Assembly: GCA_027019845.1 (NCBI GenBank)
Contig: JALUWE010000531.1
Location: 1-6,419 of the forward strand
Length of the DNA: 6,419 nucleotides
Direction: 5' to 3'
Source of the DNA: Anaerolineales bacterium
Lineage (GTDB): Bacteria > Chloroflexota > Anaerolineae > Anaerolineales > JABWBV01
Shown here one piece after another: positions 3,804-6,419 of this stretch. Each line of letters begins with the position of its first letter. Positions within the stretch are counted from its first letter, which is position 1. The notes under the pieces are model-generated. The model saw nothing but the letters and a program-made list of their open reading frames with translations. It was not told the DNA's origin and searched no databases. A program made the translations under genes and the position numbers.

Positions 3804-6317
3804 ATGAACAAACTCCTCAAACGCATCCTCTTTGGACTCTTCGGCATCCTGATAGTGCTCGTCGTGGCGGCCGCGATAGCCGTGCCGATCCTGACCCGCC
3901 GATCATTCCCGCAGACCAGCGGCGAGGTCCAACTCCCAGGCCTGGACGGGCCGGTGGACGTGTACCGCGACGAGTTCGGCATCCCGCACATTTACGCCAC
4001 CACGCCCCACGACCTGTTCATGGCACAGGGCTACGTCCAGGCGCAAGACCGCTTTTGGCAGATGGACATGTGGCGCCATCAGGCCACCGGACGCCTCTCC
4101 GAGTTGCTGGGCGAAAACACCCTGGAGGTGGACAAATACCTGCAAACCCTGGGGTGGGAGCGAGTGGCGCAACAAGAGTTGGAGCAAATGGACGCCGAAT
4201 CGCTCGCTATTCTGGAGGCCTTCTCCGAAGGGGTGAACGCTTATCTGGCCACGCGCAGCGGCAGCCAGCTCAGCCTGGAATACGTTTTCCTGGGCCTGAT
4301 CAACCCCGGTTACCAGCCGAAACCCTGGACTCCGATCCACTCGCTGGCCTGGGCCAAGGCGATGGCCTGGGACCTGCGCGGCAATATGGGTACGGAGATC
4401 GACCGCGCCATGCTGCTGGCGACCCTGACCCCCGACCAGCTCGCGCAACTCTACCTGCCTTACGATTTCGACAACCGCCCGGTGATCGTCAACCAGGCCG
4501 GGCGGAGCGCGCCCCCCGGGCAGTCCACCGCGGGGTACGCGCCCCTGATCGGGGAACTGTTCCCCGCGTGGGAGGGCATCCGCCAACAGTTCGCGGCCCT
4601 GGACGGGCTGCGGGGCGGCGGTTTCGAGGGCATCGGCTCGAACAACTGGGTGATCTCCGGGGAGTTGACCGACACCGGAATGCCCTACCTGGCCAACGAC
4701 CCCCATCTGGCCGCGCAAATCCCCTCCATCTGGTACCAGGTCGGGCTGCACTGTGTGCCCAAGAGCGAGGCCTGCCCCTACAACGTGACCGGTTTCGGCT
4801 TCTCCTCCGTGCCGGGTGTGATCATCGGCCACAACGACCGCATTGCCTGGGGGATGACCAACGTCGGGCCGGATGTGATGGACCTGTACATCGAGAAGAT
4901 CAACCCCGACAACCCCAACCAATACGAGGTCAACGGCGAGTGGGTGGACATGGAACTGGTGCCGGTGACGATCAACGTGGCGGGCGGGGAGCCGGTCGAG
5001 ATCACCGTGCGCTACACGCGCAACGGCCCGATCTTGACCGATGTCTCGCTGGAAGACTTTGCGCAGCAGGCGGGCATCGACCTGCCCGAAAACTTCGCCA
5101 TCGCGCTGCGCTGGACCGCGCTGGAGCCGAACTTCACCTTCCGCGCTATCTGGAAAATGAACCGCGCCCAGAACTGGGAGGAATTCCGCGCGGCAGCGCG
5201 CGATTTCGCGGTACCGGCACAAAACCTGGTCTATGCCGACGTGGAGGGCAACATCGGCTACCAGATGCCCGGCACCATCCCGATCCGCAATCCCGGCCAC
5301 GACGGGATGCTGCCTGTCCCCGGTTGGACCGACGAATTCCAATGGCAGGGGTTCATCCCCTTCGATGAATTGCCCTTCGCCTTCAACCCGCCCGAGGGCT
5401 ACATCGTGACCGCCAACAACGCGGTGGTCGGGCCAGAATATCCGTACGCCATCTCGCTGCAATGGGACCAGGGCTACCGCGCGCAAGCCATCGTGGACAT
5501 GATCGAAAACGCGCCCGGTAAGATCGACATCCCCTACCTCCAGAAAATGCAAGGCGACAATCGCGACATCAACGCCGAGCGGCTGGTGCCCGTTCTGATG
5601 CAGGTGCCGCTGGCGGACGAAAAGCTGATCGAACGCCGCGCGCTGCTGGCGGACTGGGATTTTCAGGCACACATGGACTCCGCGCCGGCCGCGCTCTTTC
5701 AAGTGTTCTGGAAAAACCTGCTCGCTCTGACTTTTCGCGACGATTTACCCGAGTTTTTCTGGCCCGGCGGTAACAGCGGCTGGATTCGTGTGGTGGGTGC
5801 GATGATCGAGCAACCCGATCATCCCTGGTGGGACGACAAAAACACCCCCGAAGTGGAAGACCGCGACCGCACCTTTGCCCTGGCTTTCGAGGCCGCGGTC
5901 GCCGAGCTGGAGGGTTTGTTGGGGCGCAATCCTGAAAAGTGGACCTGGGGCGATCTGCACACCCTGACGCTGGAACACGGCGTGATGAGCAACTTCCCCC
6001 TGATCGGGAGTCTGTTCAACGCAGGGCCGTTCCGCACTTCCGGCGGCAGCAGCATCGTCAACGCGACCGGCTGGAGCGCGCGGCAGGATACGGACACCTA
6101 CGCGGTGCGCTCGCTGCCTTCCATGCGCATGATTGTGGATTTCAGCAATCTGGAAAACTCGCTGGCGATCCACACGACTGGCCAGTCCGGGCACGCGGGC
6201 AACCCCCATTACGTTGACATGACCGACCCGTGGCGGCTGATCGAGTATGCCCCCATGCTGTGGGAACGTGAGGCGGTCGAGGCCGCGGCGGAGAGCGTTT
6301 TGCGGCTGACACCTTAG
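3804..6317 (+). CDS. Penicillin acylase (S45) family Ntn-hydrolase precursor, membrane-anchored
   Basis: An 837-residue precursor of the penicillin amidase/AHL acylase family, within the usual length range. Residues 1-7 are basic and 8-30 form one hydrophobic helix ending at PILTRR. There is no lipobox Cys, so it is probably exported or anchored outside the membrane. The alpha-chain region carries DEFGIPHIYATT, GYVQAQDRFWQMDMWRHQATGRLSELLG and further family motifs. A linker follows, and the beta chain should start at Ser279 in GIG-SNNWVISG, where the precursor would cut itself and expose Ser as nucleophile. Later motifs are GHNDRIAWGMTN (oxyanion-hole region near residue 353), TANNAVVG (Asn538, about beta 260) and YRAQAI (Arg559). 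These correspond to the catalytic Asn and Arg of penicillin G acylase. The C-terminus has GQSGHAGNPHY, as in the family. It hydrolyses an amide bond of an acylated substrate; penicillin, N-acyl homoserine lactone or another amide cannot be told apart here. An annotation from 3792 would add four residues. Confidence 0.93.
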   Translation: MNKLLKRILFGLFGILIVLVVAAAIAVPILTRRSFPQTSGEVQLPGLDGPVDVYRDEFGIPHIYATTPHDLFMAQGYVQAQDRFWQMDMWRHQATGRLSELLGENTLEVDKYLQTLGWERVAQQELEQMDAESLAILEAFSEGVNAYLATRSGSQLSLEYVFLGLINPGYQPKPWTPIHSLAWAKAMAWDLRGNMGTEIDRAMLLATLTPDQLAQLYLPYDFDNRPVIVNQAGRSAPPGQSTAGYAPLIGELFPAWEGIRQQFAALDGLRGGGFEGIGSNNWVISGELTDTGMPYLANDPHLAAQIPSIWYQVGLHCVPKSEACPYNVTGFGFSSVPGVIIGHNDRIAWGMTNVGPDVMDLYIEKINPDNPNQYEVNGEWVDMELVPVTINVAGGEPVEITVRYTRNGPILTDVSLEDFAQQAGIDLPENFAIALRWTALEPNFTFRAIWKMNRAQNWEEFRAAARDFAVPAQNLVYADVEGNIGYQMPGTIPIRNPGHDGMLPVPGWTDEFQWQGFIPFDELPFAFNPPEGYIVTANNAVVGPEYPYAISLQWDQGYRAQAIVDMIENAPGKIDIPYLQKMQGDNRDINAERLVPVLMQVPLADEKLIERRALLADWDFQAHMDSAPAALFQVFWKNLLALTFRDDLPEFFWPGGNSGWIRVVGAMIEQPDHPWWDDKNTPEVEDRDRTFALAFEAAVAELEGLLGRNPEKWTWGDLHTLTLEHGVMSNFPLIGSLFNAGPFRTSGGSSIVNATGWSARQDTDTYAVRSLPSMRMIVDFSNLENSLAIHTTGQSGHAGNPHYVDMTDPWRLIEYAPMLWEREAVEAAAESVLRLTP

Positions 6318-6325
6318 CCACCTGA

Positions 6326-6350
6326 CAGTACTTACGCAGTTGGGAAGTAT
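6326..6350. repeat. Possible element-end remnant with short dyad
   Basis: TACTT (6329-6333) and AAGTA (6345-6349) can pair around an 11-base loop that contains ACGCAGTT. The CTTACGCAGTT string is reminiscent of the ends of some insertion sequences and MITEs, but this is from memory. The stem is only five pairs and no transposase is present. It could also be a weak terminator for the acylase gene, though no T-run follows. Confidence 0.25.
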
Positions 6351-6355
6351 GAGCA

Positions 6356-6419
6356 CCTGTCATTCTGAGAGAGCGGGGCCTCTCCTGTCATTCTGAGGGA
6401 GTGTAGCGACCGAAGAATC
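6356..6419. repeat. Dispersed-type repeat with direct CCTGTCATTCTGAG copies (cut by window end)
   Basis: CCTGTCATTCTGAG occurs at 6356-6369 and again at 6384-6397, a 28-bp period. A short GAGAG/CTCTC dyad lies between the copies. The second copy continues into GGAGTGTAGCGACCGAAGAATC at the window end. Sequences of the form TCATTCTGAG...GCGAAGAATC are a recurring intergenic repeat type in several bacterial phyla. The repeat continues past the window, so its full length and copy number cannot be judged. Confidence 0.6.

Noticed and set aside
4055..5368. Forward 437-codon open frame within the acylase gene
   Set aside because: It is an out-of-frame shadow, Arg/Pro/Gly-rich, while the overlapping frame carries all penicillin acylase motifs.
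3903..5702. Long minus-strand open frame of 599 codons opposite the acylase gene
   Set aside because: High G+C codon bias of the real + strand gene opens the antisense frame. The product is low-complexity His/Gly/Val/Arg-rich and shows no family motifs.

Overview
The window is a GC-rich bacterial chromosome segment in which every convincing gene lies on the + strand. The gene content is a two-subunit M16 peptidase, holo-ACP synthase, a large membrane-anchored penicillin-acylase-family protein and a minimal nucleotidyltransferase/HEPN pair. Together with heptanucleotide repeats and CATTCTGAG-type dispersed repeats, this is reminiscent of Chloroflexota (Anaerolineae-like) genomes. The taxonomic guess comes from general gene and repeat style only and is weak.

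Layout. (1) 2-1003 is the 3' part of an M16 zinc peptidase, open at the window edge. (2) 1004-1101 is a perfect-register array of 14 heptamers (TTCAGTG/TTCAGTA). (3) 1148-2422 is a second M16 protein that has lost the zinc motif but keeps the C-terminal Arg/Tyr pair; with the first gene it probably forms an active/inactive heterodimer. (4) 2437-2808 is acpS, which activates acyl carrier protein. (5) 2877-3203 and 3200-3586 are an overlapping MNT/HEPN pair, a probable toxin-antitoxin module, clearly lower in G+C than its surroundings. (6) 3804-6317 is a penicillin acylase (S45) family Ntn-hydrolase precursor with an N-terminal membrane anchor. (7) 6318-6419 holds short repeats, cut by the window end.

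The most interesting structure is what surrounds the MNT/HEPN pair. It lies between a perfect 16-bp inverted repeat whose centre is GTTAGGT / ACCTAAC, which fits the GTTRRRY and RYYYAAC core sites of integron gene cassettes. Directly after the right-hand core there is a long imperfect hairpin with two unpaired bases, both on its 5' arm. It is followed by a GTT triplet at the position where an attC crossover should be. The module therefore reads as a single ~906-bp gene cassette (about 2815-3720) placed between the acpS stop codon and the acylase promoter. No integrase or second cassette is visible. This is an inference from sequence architecture and needs a structural-model search.

Working together: the M16 pair and acpS are closely spaced and probably co-transcribed. 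The MNT/HEPN pair is an independent unit with its own promoter and ribosome binding site. The acylase has its own promoter candidate just right of the proposed cassette boundary.
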